DNA of 64,000 nt from Salvia splendens (lineage: Eukaryota > Streptophyta > Magnoliopsida > Lamiales > Lamiaceae). This document shows, piece by piece, positions 10,773 through 22,997 of the stretch (positions are counted from its first letter, which is position 1; each line of letters starts with the position of its first letter). The stretch lies in NCBI RefSeq assembly GCF_004379255.2, contig NC_056051.1:5978062-6042061 (forward strand), read 5' to 3'. Made by a program: the position numbers and the translations under genes. The notes beneath the pieces are model-generated. The model was not told the DNA's origin. It was given only the letters and a program-made list of their open reading frames with translations, and made no database searches.

Positions 10773-13700
10773 ATGTCAGATTCACCGAAAAACAACCCAC
10801 CAATTACTCTCTCAGCCGAACAATTCGCTGAGTTCATGAGACTAAGCTTGTCTCAGAAAAGCCAAAACCAACAGCCTTCATCCACTGAATCACTAGGCGA
10901 AGTCCGCCTAGCCGAAAAGCTCAACGGTGAGAACTACCCACTATGGGCGAAACTGATGAGTCGGGGGATACGAGGGAAAGGCCTGGCATCTCACATCACT
11001 GGAGTTCCAGACCCTCCCCCTCCGACAGATCCGAGCCACAGTCGATGGCAACAAAGGGACGACTGCTGCTTTAATTGGATCATAAACAACATCGAAAACA
11101 GCCTCGTTAATGAGGTTTCTCAGTACGAAACAGCCTACGACTTATGGGACAGTCTGGCTACAACGTATGGAAGCGGAGCCGATCAATTTCAGATTTCGGA
11201 CCTGCATAGGCAAGCATACAGCATCAAGCAAGGAAATCTGTCATTAGAACAACTATGGCAGAAACTACAAGATCTCTGGATATCTATCGATACCAGGGAC
11301 CCAAATCCGATGGATACCCCATCAAGCATCGACAAGTATAATCAACATATACAGAGACACCGATTATATCAATTCATGTGGGCACTCGACGACAACCAAC
11401 ATAGCAAGATCAAGAGGGAGATCCTAAACATGGATCCTATTCCAAACGCAAGGAAGGCGTACAGTTTAGTCAGAAGGGAGTCCGTAAATGAAAAATTGCT
11501 CAACCCGGCAATGAAGGAACCTGGAATCGGAATGGGTCTCGCAGTATATGATTGAAACCGAGCACCCACGCCGCAACATCACCCCCATCCATCCAGAAAC
11601 CCTAATTATCAGAAAGACGAAGACAAGAGCAAGTTAATATGCAATCACTGTGGAGGAAAGAAACACACCAAAGAGACGTGTTTCCACATCCATGGGTTCC
11701 CGGAATGGTGGGATGAGATGAAGAAGGCGAGGCAAGCCAGAAACGGAGGTCGACCCGGCGGCGGAAGGGGAGGCGGTAGAGCCTCAGCCGCTGTCGCTCT
11801 CGACCACGCCTCCTACGCCGGCAATGCGACGGGTGGCAGCGGCGGTAGCGGCATCGCTGGAAGCGACGGAGAAATCAAAAAGGAGGACAAGCCCCCAATC
11901 GCCTCCGTCTCCATAGCAAGATCGTGGTCAGAAGGTAATAAGTCACCAAATGGAGACCTCGCCGGCTATCTCGCCAGCGGAAGTGGCGGAACAAGTGGAG
12001 AGGAGGCGGCTAGGGTTCCCACAGACGAAGGGGGGAGGCGGCTAGGGCTTGATCAAAAAGCCCCAAATGAGCCAAAACCCACTAAATTCGAACACCCCCC
12101 CACTACCATAATTTGTTCCCAATTTCAACCCCCAAACTTCTCTAAATCCCACATTGACCCCCGCCCCAAAAGATTACCTCACATTGACCCCAAATCTTCC
12201 GTAAAACTCCCATTCGACCCCCACCGAACCAAGTATTCACAAAATCCGCCCCAAACTCTTACACTTCACAAAATTGACCCCCAACTTGCAAAAACTCTTC
12301 AAATTACACCCACACCTTCCGAAAACATCACACATCAGCCCATGATACCCTGTCAAAACTCCTTCGATGCCTTAGCCTCCGCCTGTTCCTCCATATCCAC
12401 CTCCGGCCCTAAGGATCCTCACTGGATTTTTGACTGTGGGGCCACCGACACTATTTCCTTCGAGGCCTCAGACTTTGTATCCATTACCCCACCAACGAAA
12501 TCATATGTCCAAACCGCCAGTGGGGACCTAGCCAGAGTAATGGGGGCAGGCACAATCAATATTTCGCCAACTCTCTGTCTCTCTAATTGTCTTTTTGTCC
12601 CGTCTTTGTCTCATAAGTTGTTATCCATTAGCCATGTGACCAAAGAACTGCACTGCAAGTTACTAATGCAGCCCCGTTTTTGCATGTTACAGGATATCAA
12701 GACGGGGACGATAGTTGGGCGTGGCACTGAGCGAGGCGGACTGTATTACGTGGACGAGATTGCCCAACAGAGTGCTGCGATGATGCTAACTCCAGGACCG
12801 ACAGACAGACAGGCTTGGCTTTGGCATCGTCGGTTAGGGCATCCATCCTTGGGATATTTTCGTCTTCTTTATCCAAACCTAGCTAGATCTTTGAACTTTT
12901 TTCAATGTGATACATGTGTTTTGGCTAAAAACCATAGACATTCTTTTAAGTTGAACAATACGAGAGTAAAATCTCCTTTTTCTTTAGTACACTCTGATGT
13001 TTGGGGTCCTGCTCCTATCACTGAGGGTCAAGGTTTTCGGTATTTTGTACTTTTTATTGATGACTATTCCCGTATGACTTGGATCTATTTTCTGAAAAAT
13101 AAGAATGATGTGTTTGATAAGTTCGTAGATTTTTGCAACCTTATTCAAACCCAATACAAAACCACCATCCAGATCCTTAGATCCGACAACGGAGGAGAGT
13201 TTGTCAATAATAAAATGCAAGAGTTTTTTAGGACTAAAGGCCTAATCCACCAAACCTCATGTGCTTATAATCCAGAGCAAAATGGGGTAGCCGAATGAAA
13301 GAACCGATACATCCTCGAAGTTACTCGAGCCCTCTTGATTGAATCCAAAGTACCCAAATTTTTTTGGCCAGAAGCCATAGCCACCGCTGTCTATCTCCTT
13401 AATCGCCTACCCACCGGCATACTTAACTTTAAGACACCCTTAGATACTTTCTCCCAGCATTTCGAAATCCCATCCTCCCTATCCCTTGAACCCAGAATCT
13501 TTGGATGCTCAGTCTTTGTCCACATTCCCAAACACGAACGTACCAAATTTGACCCATGCGCCCTGAAATGTGTTTTCCTAGGATATGGAAAGAATCAAAA
13601 AGGTTACCGATGTTATGACCCAAAGACCCGAAGGATCCACACCACCATGAACTGTGATTTTGTGGAAGGGGAATACTTCTACGCCCAATCTAGCGGTCAG

Positions 13701-15782
13701 GGGGAGACACAATCTTCAGACAGTAGTACACAATATGACCTTCTAGATTGGCTACCCGATATTCAAAACCATCACCTAGGGGGAGAAGCACATGGGGAAC
13801 CACAGACAGGGGGAGAGTTACAGCCAAGCCCTGTCACAGACGTTGGTCCACCTGAGGAAGCTAGCACCACCGCCGGGCAATCAGATCCGGTAATACAGAA
13901 TGTCGAGCAAGGTGTAACGAACCAACCGTCAGACCCGTCTTCGATCCATGAGGTAACTAATTCAGTTCCAAGTGATAATGTACAATTGGATGATACTAAC
14001 ATTGATAGGGACAACAATGAGGAAAGTGAACCTACTGGAAGAAATGATGACTCATACGAGTTGCCTCCGAGGAGGACAAGAGGAGTACCCCCTCGACGAT
14101 ACTCTCCAGACTGGAAGGGTAGAAAGGCAAAGTACGCGGTATCCAATATTGCGCAAAGCCACCTATCAGAAATGGCCCGGGCCTTCGAGTCTGCCCTGTA
14201 TGAGGAAGAAGACATTCCACAGACATTTCTTGAGGCAAATAAACATAAACACTGGAGAGAAGCCATGAAGAAAGAGATTGATGCCCTAGTCAAGAATGGC
14301 ACATGGGAGAAATGTTCGTTGCTAAAAGGAAAAAAACCAGTTGGATGTCGGTGGATTTATACCATAAAACGAAGAGCTGATGGATCAATAGAGAGATATA
14401 AAGCTAGACTCGTGGCGAAAGGGTACACCCAAGTGTATGGGGTAGACTATGAAGAGACATTCTCTCCTGTGGCTAAAATGGAGACTGTGCGAACACTGCT
14501 ATCTGTTGCAGCATGCAAAGACTGGAATCTACACCAATTCGATGTGACTAACGCCTTCCTTCATGGAGAGCTCGAAGAAAACAAAGAAGTATACATGGAG
14601 GTCCCACCAGGTCTTTCTGAAGAATTTGGAGACGGAGAAGTATGTCGACTGCGGAAAACTCTGTATGGGTTGAAGCAGTCCCCACGAGTCTGGTTTGGAA
14701 GGTTCTGCCAAGCTATGCTCAAGCACGGATTTCAACAAAGCCAGTCCGATCATACTCTTTTCACAAAAAAAAGAGGCAACCAGGTAACTTGTCTGCTTAT
14801 CTACGTTGACGATATGATTATCACAGGAGATGACGTAGAGGAAATCCAGAGGTTGAAGGAGAATTTGTTCAAAGAATTCGCAATGAAAGATCTAGGAGCA
14901 CTGAAATACTTCTTGGGGATAGAAGTGTTGCGATCCCGACACGGAATATTCCTAAGGCAGAAAAAGTATGTTCTAGATCTGTTGGCTGAAACAGGTCTCC
15001 TAGACTGTAAACCAGCAGACACTCCAATGGTTCCTAACCATGGTTTGAAGATAGAAGAAGGAGCAGAGCTTGCAGACAGAGAAAGATACCAACGGCTTGT
15101 GGGAAAACTCATCTATCTCTCACACACCAGACCCGACATTGCCTACGCCGTGGGTATTGTAAGCCAGTTCATGCACCTACCCCAGGCTAATCACATGGAA
15201 GCTGCGTTGAGGATTGTACGTTATTTAAAAGGAACTATAGGATATGGGGTGTTCCTAGCAAAGAGAGAAGACTTGGAGATCGATGGATACACCGATGCCG
15301 ACTAGGCAAGCAACCCGGTGGACAGAAAATCTACGGGAGGCTACTTTACCTTCATAGGGGGGAACTTGGTGACATGGAGAAGTAAGAAACAAAAGGTTGT
15401 GGCACTATCTAGTGCCGAAGCTGAGTTCCGTGGAATGAAGAGTGGACTCATGGAAATTCTCTGGCTAAGAAGACTGCTCACAGAAATAGGGTTCCCACCT
15501 ACCCGAAAGAGTCAGTTGTTTTGTGACAACAAGGCTGCCATAAGCATATCAGAAAACCCAGTGCAACACGACCGAACAAAGCACGTGGAGGTAGATCGGC
15601 ACTTCATCAAAGAAAAACTAGACGGTGGTATCATTGAGTTTCCATTTGTCCGTTCTGAAGAACAACTCGCGGACATACTCACCAAAGCAGTTCTGCCAAA
15701 AGTCTTCAAGGAAACATTGGCCAAGTTAAGCATTGGAGATACCATTGCTCAACTTGAGGGGGAGTGTCAAAACATTCCTTAA
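10773..15782 (+). pseudogene. copia Gag-Pol polyprotein, single frame with three premature stops
   Basis: One frame of 1,670 codons runs from ATG 10,773 to the TAA at 15,780 with no frameshift but three in-frame stops (TGA 11,553, TGA 13,296, TAG 15,303). Domain order: gag core (FNWIINNIENSLV, about residues 100-112); a C-x2-C-x4-H-x4-C knuckle followed by FHIHGFPEWW (about 290-310); protease with FDCGATDT, a Cys where D-T/S-G is usual (about 554); integrase with HRRLGH, CDTCVLAK, HSDVWGP, DNGGEF; RT with FDVTNAFLHGELEE and YVDDMIITGDD (about base 14,800); RNase H with DGYTDAD and SAEAEF; ADILTKA near the end. The stops at 13,296 (where the family has Arg in ERKNR) and 15,303 (Trp in DADWA) are each explained by one C-to-T or G-to-A change. 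The protein would be inactive as it stands. Confidence 0.9.
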
Positions 15783-16013
15783 ATGAAATACACAATTATA
15801 GGAGAAAGATTTGTAATTGATTGAGAATTAATATTCATTACATTGTCCTAGAATAGGTTGATGCTTTACCTAAAATACTTTGTACTGCTCTCCTACTTAA
15901 GGGGGTAGAAACCGTGACATACATACACAGAAATAATACAATCTTCTTCTCCTTTAGCCTATCTTCTCATACACTATGAACTACTCCATAACTCTCGATG
16001 ATTAGCCTTGAGA
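15765..16013 (+). repeat. 3' LTR of copia element
   Basis: Same length as the 5' LTR; two mismatches noted (both T here, C in the 5' copy). The TAA of gag-pol lies at its start. Confidence 0.95.
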
Positions 16014-16831
16014 GCCACGACTAAGGGTATACTTCGATGAGAAAGAGAAGGGTATACTGATTCTGGAGGGTCTTGAGAAGCTAGAGACATTGGTCGGATT
16101 CAACAGTTTGGTGCACCGACTTAATTCTCCAACTGAAATGACGATACTCCAGCTCTTTCAAGGTATATTCCACGACAACCAAAGCCTGTCGGAGATCATT
16201 CACGCCTCCTGTACAAGCTGGAAGAATTTAAAGTGACAGGTGGTTGCTGTTTTTCATCTCAAAAGGAGGAGCATGTGATGCTTTTCAGCAAGTTGTTCAA
16301 TCTTCACAACTTGCATTTGTCGGTTGAATTGGTAATCTGTTCAAGGAGTTGGAGTTGGAAAGCCAAGTACGAATCTCAAATTTGCAATGCTTACTCTTGT
16401 CCGAGAGTGCCATTATGGAGGATCCAATGGACATATTGGGAAACCTTCCCCTTTTGCTAGATTTGTCGATGATTGGCGGATGCTTTCAGGGGGTAGAAAT
16501 AACTTGTTCTGCATCTGCTTTTCCTAGTCTCGAGAGGCTTCTTATAAGAGACTTACCACACTTAAGACAATGGAATGTGGAGCAAGGAACCATGCCAGTC
16601 GTTTATAAGATGGTTATCGATAACTGCCACTGCTTGAAGATTGTTCCAGATGGATTCGAATTCCTCCATTCTTTATCATATCTGCAAGTTTGTGGCATGC
16701 CTGCATTAGGAGTAAGTGCGGCACGTTCCTTCCATTGTGGTCAGGTATGCTTGCTGATTCAAACTAATTATAGCATGCCATGAATTCGAAAGAATGTACC
16801 CTTAATCATTCTTTGATTTTGCAGAGATTGA

Positions 16832-17586
16832 ACTCGGTGAAGCAACATGGCTTGTTATATTTCGGTACTGTCTTTACATAATATTTGGAGTTACAATTAA
16901 TTTGTCGAGGAACCTTTCTTTGGATTGAATTGATATATGCAGTTCCATAAATATCAAGGTTTTTTTAGTGGTGATTGAATTTTGTTGCAGGCATTATTCA
17001 ATAAGGTGATGTGGATCAATAAGGAGCGAATGTTTCATCCGAGCTGGCTTGCTGAGGCGTGGAGGAGAGGTCACCACCACCTTGAAGGGCATGTTAGTTG
17101 TGTGATTGTTCATGGGCTTTGATCAGTGATCCTAAGCATTTATCCTTTCTGCATATCGTTTCTTTGTTGCTCTGTTGATTCATAACAACATAGTTTGCGC
17201 TCATCTTTTGCTTGTTATATGTGATAGCAAAACTCTATTATCATTCGGTATTGTCTTAATATTTGACTGATATAATATTTCAGACTTAGAATTATTCTGT
17301 CGAGGAACCTTTCTTTGGATTGAATTGATATGTGAAATTTCGGTGTTTTTTCATGGAGAATTTGAAGACCACAATGTGACTAGCCAGAGAGTTTTATGTT
17401 GTCTGTTTCTATGCATAATACTACAAGTTCGATGTAATGCCGACTTGTTTTTTGTTTGCTTTTTATATATTCCTGTTTGGTCATCGAATTCCCTCAGTTG
17501 AGCATGTTTTATCCATCACCGAAATTCGTTCCTAAGCACCTGGAAATATGGTTCAGGCACACAATTGTATTTTGGGCTGCAGTTTA
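16832..17586. other. 3' flank of NB-LRR pseudogene D with a local duplication
   Basis: Non-coding. A segment containing GAGGAACCTTTCTTTGGATT occurs at about 16,907 and again at about 17,310 in the same orientation, each preceded by a related CTTGTTATAT...TCGGTA tract, so part of the 3' UTR has been duplicated in tandem. Confidence 0.55.
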
Positions 17587-17903
17587 TGTTGGGAAATAAA
17601 CACAGGCAATCACGAATATGAAAGAGAATGAACACAAGAAGTTGTTTACCCAGTTCGATACAATGTGTATCTACGTCTGGGGGCGATGCCAAGCCAGGGA
17701 TTTCACTATATAATTTCAGGATGATTTAACAATGAGGGAGCACCTCTATTTATAAGTAACTAGAGAGTCCTAATTCTAGTCAAACTAGGAAACATATTCC
17801 ATAAGGATATATCTTTTAAGGAATAAATCTATCACAAGGAAATATACTTCCAGGAAACAAATCCTAAACATGGTAGGAGATATTTTAGGCTCCATAATTA
17901 ACA
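17587..17903 (-). repeat. Solo LTR, copia-type, with TSD
   Basis: A 317-bp unit reads TGTTGGGAAATAA...ATAATTAACA on the plus strand and is flanked by GTTTA on both sides (17,582-17,586; 17,904-17,908). No internal retrotransposon sequence remains. Minus orientation is suggested by the CTATTTATAAATAG-like TATA region followed by a CATCGCCCCCAGACG leader-type stretch on that strand. Confidence 0.85.
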
Positions 17904-17908
17904 GTTTA

Positions 17909-19311
17909 CTGCAATCTAATTTACAGTGGTGACTGAATGGGTTTTGATATAATTTGTTAAATATTGGATGAATGTCAAGGCCGAAGTTTCTGGAAACTCA
18001 CTACTGTTTTGAGTTGGTTATACATGATCTGTTCTCTTTGTTGTGTATATGTGTTGTATCTGATATTGTTTGGTGCGTGTGGCCTTGTCGGCTTGTTTAT
18101 GTGTTGTTTCCTTTAATTCTATGGTCAATTAATACACACTGTAAACAGGAATATAAACTCAATTGCAACCAACAAAGATGTACAGTTCCTAGCCAGAACT
18201 TACTCTTTTCAAAGATTTCAATGTAATTATCTAAACTTAATTTTTCAATTCCACCTTCAAGCTCCAATTTTAAATTCATAATTCCATTCAAGTCCCACAT
18301 ACGTTCATATGTAAGTATATTTTTTTTCATTCCATTTATGAATACTCAACATTTTGAACAAAAACACCAAATTGAGACCCCCTTTCAAAATTGGATTTTA
18401 CTTACTAATTAAAGTTCCAAACATAATCTAGATGTTATTTCCACCATTAAAACAAGACAGACAGTATAACTAACCCACAATATAATTTTTCTCTGCAAAA
18501 TATTGCTAGTTTCTTCCACCTTTATCGTTCACTTTCCGAGAAATGTCAGAATTAAGGTTATATCTGGGCAATTCTAGTGTTTGGTTTAAAAGAAATCATT
18601 GCTAGTTTCATCAGTCATACCGAGAATTCAATTCTTGCCAAAAAAGTGGTTTAGCAATTCTGATGCACCTAGAATTGGAGCAAATTCTCCTCTCTATGCC
18701 TTTCTTCTTCTTTGATTAAATAGTAAGTACTAGTCTACTTACTCAAGTAAAATTCTTTGAGATTTCGAAGTTGTCCAAACCTCTAAACTTTATATATGAA
18801 TTATTCTTTACATTCTAAATAAAAATCTCAACTATCATCATCCCATTATATGAAATATATGTACATGTATTACATACATACCAATATATACATGTAAGAT
18901 TCTAAGACTAGCAATATATGTACATGTATAAGTCCGCATCGCATCACTTAAACACCAATTTGTCGTTGTTGAATTTTGCCCGTTGGTATTCATTTGGAAC
19001 ATGAACTCGGAGCTTCTGGTCGACTAGATCTAGCCGAGCTGACACCGGCAGTTGCAACCTCTGAGTTGCTGGTACGTAAGATTACCTTCGACATGTTGGG
19101 ACGAACTTGTGTTTTTCTTTATCTTCAACCTTTACTATAGTGTTGGGAATTACAGGGAGCTCCAAGAATTTGGAGGAATTGGCAGGGGAGGGATTCAGTA
19201 AGCTTTGTTTTCGTCTTTGCTTCCATTTTCTTCGTTATGAATTAGTATTAGATATGATTTCGCATAGTATATACTATATAATGGATGGGATTTGCAATAC
19301 TTTGTTACTAC
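17909..19311. other. Intergenic DNA
   Basis: No gene is supported. Contains a TATATGTACATGTAT-type simple repeat at about 18,850-18,930. Short open frames (for example 17,972-18,226) have no recognisable domain and look like chance. Confidence 0.45.
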
Positions 19312-20222
19312 TAAGACCATCTCCAAGGTATATACAAAAGTATATTATGTATTTACCTTATTAATAGGTGAAATATACATTCTTAAAAAGAACTTAACAC
19401 ATTTCAATAGGAAAAATGTATATAGAAAGGTAAATTATTATTTTTTAAATAAATTAATAGTACAAAATGCATTAAAAAACATAAAGTGTAATACCTTCTT
19501 AAATACCTTTTTCCCTTGGAGAATGATTTTTCATTAAAAGAAGACAAATATGATAGTTATAAAAATGTATAATCCCTTCTTATATACCTCTCCTCTTAGA
19601 AAATAATTTTCATGAAAAAAAGGTAAATGTGGTAGTTATATTAGTGTACCTCTCCACATTGGTGGACACACAGCCAAGGGAGGAAGGGCTTAAGCCCTCC
19701 CCAATATTTTTTTTAAATATTTTGTACTTTAAAAAAATTTAAAATTTCTGAAAAATGTCTTCAGCCCTCATTAAACTATTGTACGAGAAGTCTAAAATGT
19801 GAAAAACTGAACAAGGAGGGGCTGAAATTTGAAGTTGCAGAAGAAAGTTTAGAAAAAAATGGTTGTCGTTGGTATTTAAGGAAGAAGATGAGATAACAAT
19901 AAATAATTAAAATAATATTATAATAAATAAATTGGTGAATGTCAAGTCTCCTGCCTATAGGCTACGCCTATATCACGTGTTCTACTTCTGTTAGTAATTT
20001 TAGTGTATTAAACATAGTTTAATTATTTTACTTCAATTTAAGTTCAAATGTTTATAGCTTACAATGCCCTTATTAATTCAGCTTTATTAGTAATATTTCC
20101 TTCTTGGTATATTTTAAAAGAGTTGATCACAAAATTATAGTAATATTATTATTGGGTAGAGATTTTTCTACAAAGTAGTGCTCCTTTAGTCCACAATTAA
20201 TTGGCGTAAATTTTCTTTTTCA

Positions 20223-20508
20223 CACTACTAAAAAAATTGCTTCTCACTACACTTTTTTTACCACACTTTATAAAAAGTGTCAGCATAGATGTAGTATATA
20301 CACACTAGCTTTTCACTGCACTTTATAATATATTGTTACTGCACTTCAATATAAAAAGTGTCATCATAGATGTACTATCTACACACTACCTCTTATTACA
20401 GGTACCCGGTGCTGCACTTGCATCAAGTGCCATTATAGATGAAGTGTCAGCACAGTAATTTTCTAGTGACAATTTTAAGTGCCATTACAAGCCAATTTTC
20501 TAGTAGTG
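20223..20508. mobile_element. CACTA-type miniature element
   Basis: Begins CACTACTAAAAAAATTG and ends CAATTTTCTAGTAGTG, with TCA duplicated on both sides (20,220-20,222; 20,509-20,511). It contains three related subterminal repeats of form AAGTG(T/C)CA...ATAGATG. All fit a CACTA (En/Spm) deletion derivative. Confidence 0.8.
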
Positions 20509-20582
20509 TCACTCTTCCAGTCTCCACAATTAATTAGCATAAATTTTCTTTTTCACACTTCCACAATTAATTGTCTCATTTA

Positions 20583-20806
20583 CTCCGCCCGTCCCATAAA
20601 AATATACATTCTTTTTCTTTTTAGTTCATCCCACAAGAATATATGGACTTTCTAATTTTGGAAACTTTTTCTATCTAATGATATGTAACTCATTCTCTTA
20701 TAACAATACTTTAATTAATTTTCTTTGTATCTCTCTCTTATTTTACCAATTGTACATTAAAACTCGTGCACAACTAAAAATACATATTTTTGTGGGATGA
20801 GAGAAG
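20583..20806. mobile_element. Stowaway MITE inside the hAT element
   Basis: Ends CTCCGCCCGTCCCATAAAAAT and (reverse complement) CTTCTCTCATCCCACAAAAAT, flanked by TA at 20,581-20,582 and 20,807-20,808. 224 bp. Confidence 0.75.
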
Positions 20807-21289
20807 TACTTTTTATTATTGCTGATAATGATTTTCATGTTCCACTAGCCCTTTCCATTAAAATTTTATTATAATAGGACTCATATTTCACTAACTGTAT
20901 CCACCTATTTTTTACTATATTTCTTAAAATCTGAGTAGAGTAAAACATGCCAATTAGTCGTGTACGGAGGAAGTTCTATACTTAAATTTTACAAGTCACA
21001 CTATACCAATTTCACTTTAAAACTCGTGCCGCTGCAGAAATCTCTATTTTAAAAGACGAAGGAAGTGTATGTTAACTACAAAAAATTTATTGTACAGGCC
21101 TTACCACGAAATATTTCTGCGTCCGCCATTGCCTCTCCATGCCTCTCCACTTGGAGATGCTCTAAGAAATGCATTAACGAATCGTTGAGAATATTACTCG
21201 TGTAAAAAATGAAGTAAACCTAGTAAACCTACTACTAGCTAGGCTATGACTTAAATGCACGTTCAAATAACATTGAAAACCTTAAATGT

Positions 21290-21668
21290 ATCATTTCACA
21301 GTTTTAAAAAATAATTTTATCCAAAAACTAGTCTATGACTGAAATGCGCCCTTAACTAATTAAAAACAACACACATAAATACTAATCAGCGTAAAAAAAT
21401 GAATCTAGACATATTCGGAGTTTATTGTTACATAATAAAAAAAATATTTTTATCCAAATATTCATTTTTTTCAAAATATAAAGAATATCACTATCACCCA
21501 TAACTAATTCCAATTCAAATAAATAATAGCGTAGTGAGTTTCTCTATTTCAGACTTAGTTCTTGCAATTGTTTTACTAATAAAATACATCCGTGGCCCAG
21601 TGGTGGAAATCCCCATTACTAAATTCTTTTCATACTTTGATTTTTTTTCCCTTCTACAAATTAATTTT
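21290..21668 (+). repeat. Direct repeat copy 1
   Basis: About 370 bp recurs at 22,625-22,997. Anchors: ACTAGTCTATGACT, TAATCAGCGT, ATCCGTGGCCCAGTG, CCCTTCTACAAATTAAT. Non-coding. Confidence 0.7.
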
Positions 21669-22624
21669 ATTTTCATCTATAACATTCATATGCATCCATA
21701 TCCATATAATATCTTCTTAACTATTAAAACATCGATTTTAGTGTTCCAAATGCATAATTTACCGTTTGCGTAACACTATACAATAATTTATTTTATTTAA
21801 AGTTTTTTTCATGGAAAAAATAAAGACTACTATTTGATAGAAGAATTCAGAACACATAACAAAAAGGATAACCAATTTTTTAATTTTCAAGTTGTTATAA
21901 TTATTTTTTGCACTTTCACATTGAAAATCGAAAATCATGGATCCATCACTATAGATGAAGAGCAATTGTCAGAGATTGAAAGACTAGTAAGGAATTCAAT
22001 TAGAAAAATTACCAAAGAAAAATTATTGCAAAAGATTAGTGTGAGAAAAGAAGAATAAAATGTGAAATAGAAACTAAAAAAGTCAAAAATACATATAATT
22101 TTAAATTAGGTTAATGTTTGTACTCCACTAATTATAAAATGTAGTATTAAATATATTATTGACATAATTTTATTATTTTTAACATGCATACCTATTGGAC
22201 TATATGAAATCATGTACTCGATGTGGACGATGCCACGTGGTTTTCACTTTTCAGGTTTATGTAAAACAAATATATACACGCATTGATCATCATATGTAAA
22301 AAGTGGAAGAGAGATATGTTCAAATTTCTCAATATATAAAATTCTCATTTGTTTGATTGTTTTTTTGTTTTATTCCCTCTTTTCATCGAGCTAAACTCAT
22401 ACTTTATATATCAGCAACATATTATTGTCGAGCTTATATTTATTTACAATATTGTCAATGGAAGAACTTTAAATGAAATTTAAAAATTAATTAACTAAAT
22501 CTTGGTACATTTATTAAAATATTTCAAATATATATTTTTCCTATAAGATTCGGAATACTTAGTAATTAAGAAATGAATTTATGAATGATTAAAATATTAG
22601 TCAACTGTAAAAATGAATGTAGAC
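21669..22624. other. AT-rich spacer between direct repeats
   Basis: No gene supported. A 74-codon plus-strand frame at 21,834-22,058 has no recognisable domain. Confidence 0.4.
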
Positions 22625-22997
22625 GTAGAAGTGTGAACGTAAAAAAATAACTTTATTCAAAAACTAGCCTATGACTTAAATGCAACCTTAACTAATTGTG
22701 TAATTCCAACACACATAAATATTAATCAGCGTTTAGAAAATGAATCTAGATATTTGGAGTCTATTGTTACATTAATGAAAACCTTTATCAGAACTTTATT
22801 TTTTTCAAAACATAGAAAAATAACTAATTCCAATTCAAATGAATTACTAATAAATTTTTGTACTTCAGACTTTGATCTAACAATTTGTTTTAATAAAATT
22901 CATCCGTGGCCCAGTGATGGAAATCCACCTTGTCCAACCAAGCCCATTCCCAAATTCTTTTCATAATTCAATTCTCTCCCTTCTACAAATTAATTTA
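22625..22997 (+). repeat. Direct repeat copy 2
   Basis: Second copy of the 21,290-21,668 repeat, diverged by many substitutions and small indels, so an old duplication. Confidence 0.7.

Larger units (their letters stand above)
10417..16013 (+). mobile_element. Ty1/copia element, full length, recently inserted
   Basis: A complete element of 5,597 bp with 249-bp LTRs (10,417-10,665 and 15,765-16,013), a 5-bp target-site duplication GCCAC (10,412-10,416 and 16,014-16,018), a primer-binding site TGGTATCAGAGC at 10,666 and a purine-rich tract (CTTGAGGGGGAG) just before the 3' LTR. By eye the two LTRs differ at two positions, both C versus T, which indicates a young insertion. It lies inside the LRR region of NB-LRR pseudogene D. 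LTR ends are TG...GA rather than TG...CA. Confidence 0.95.
10165..16831 (+). pseudogene. NB-LRR pseudogene D (LRR part), split by copia element
   Basis: Upstream of the insertion, 10,165-10,416 encodes LRR segments (LPKSISKLIVLRSLRLRYC, LPSSVSKLLYLHTLDLWN) that align with 29,840-30,090 of pseudogene A. Downstream, 16,014-16,744 continues the same LRRs (EGLEKLETLVGFNSLVH..., DPMDILGNLPLLLDLSM, HCLKIVPDGFEFLHSLSYL). Removing the insertion and one GCCAC copy rejoins the frame. A GT-AG intron (16,745-16,824) precedes a short last exon with TGA at 16,829-16,831, exactly as in A. The frame breaks again near 16,236. No CC or NB-ARC portion is seen, so only about the LRR half exists here. Confidence 0.75.
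19657..21131. mobile_element. hAT-type non-autonomous element
   Basis: Ends CATTGGTGG... and ...CCGCCATTG (reverse complement CAATGGCGG) with an 8-bp target duplication CCTCTCCA (19,649-19,656; 21,132-21,139), which identifies hAT. It is inside the Harbinger-type element. A GGGCTTAAGCCC palindrome lies near its left end. It has no transposase frame. Confidence 0.8.
19315..21162. mobile_element. PIF/Harbinger-type (Tourist-like) element, hosting nested insertions
   Basis: Inverted ends GACCATCTCCAAGG and (reverse complement) GAGCATCTCCAAGTGG are flanked by TAA on each side (19,312-19,314; 21,163-21,165), the 3-bp target site of PIF/Harbinger. Without its inserted hAT it is about 370 bp, a MITE. 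No transposase. Confidence 0.7.

Noticed and set aside
19657..21131. LTR element (because of the GGGCTTAAGCCC motif and length)
   Set aside because: Ends are inverted (CATTGGTGG / CCGCCATTG) with an 8-bp duplication, so hAT is the better call.
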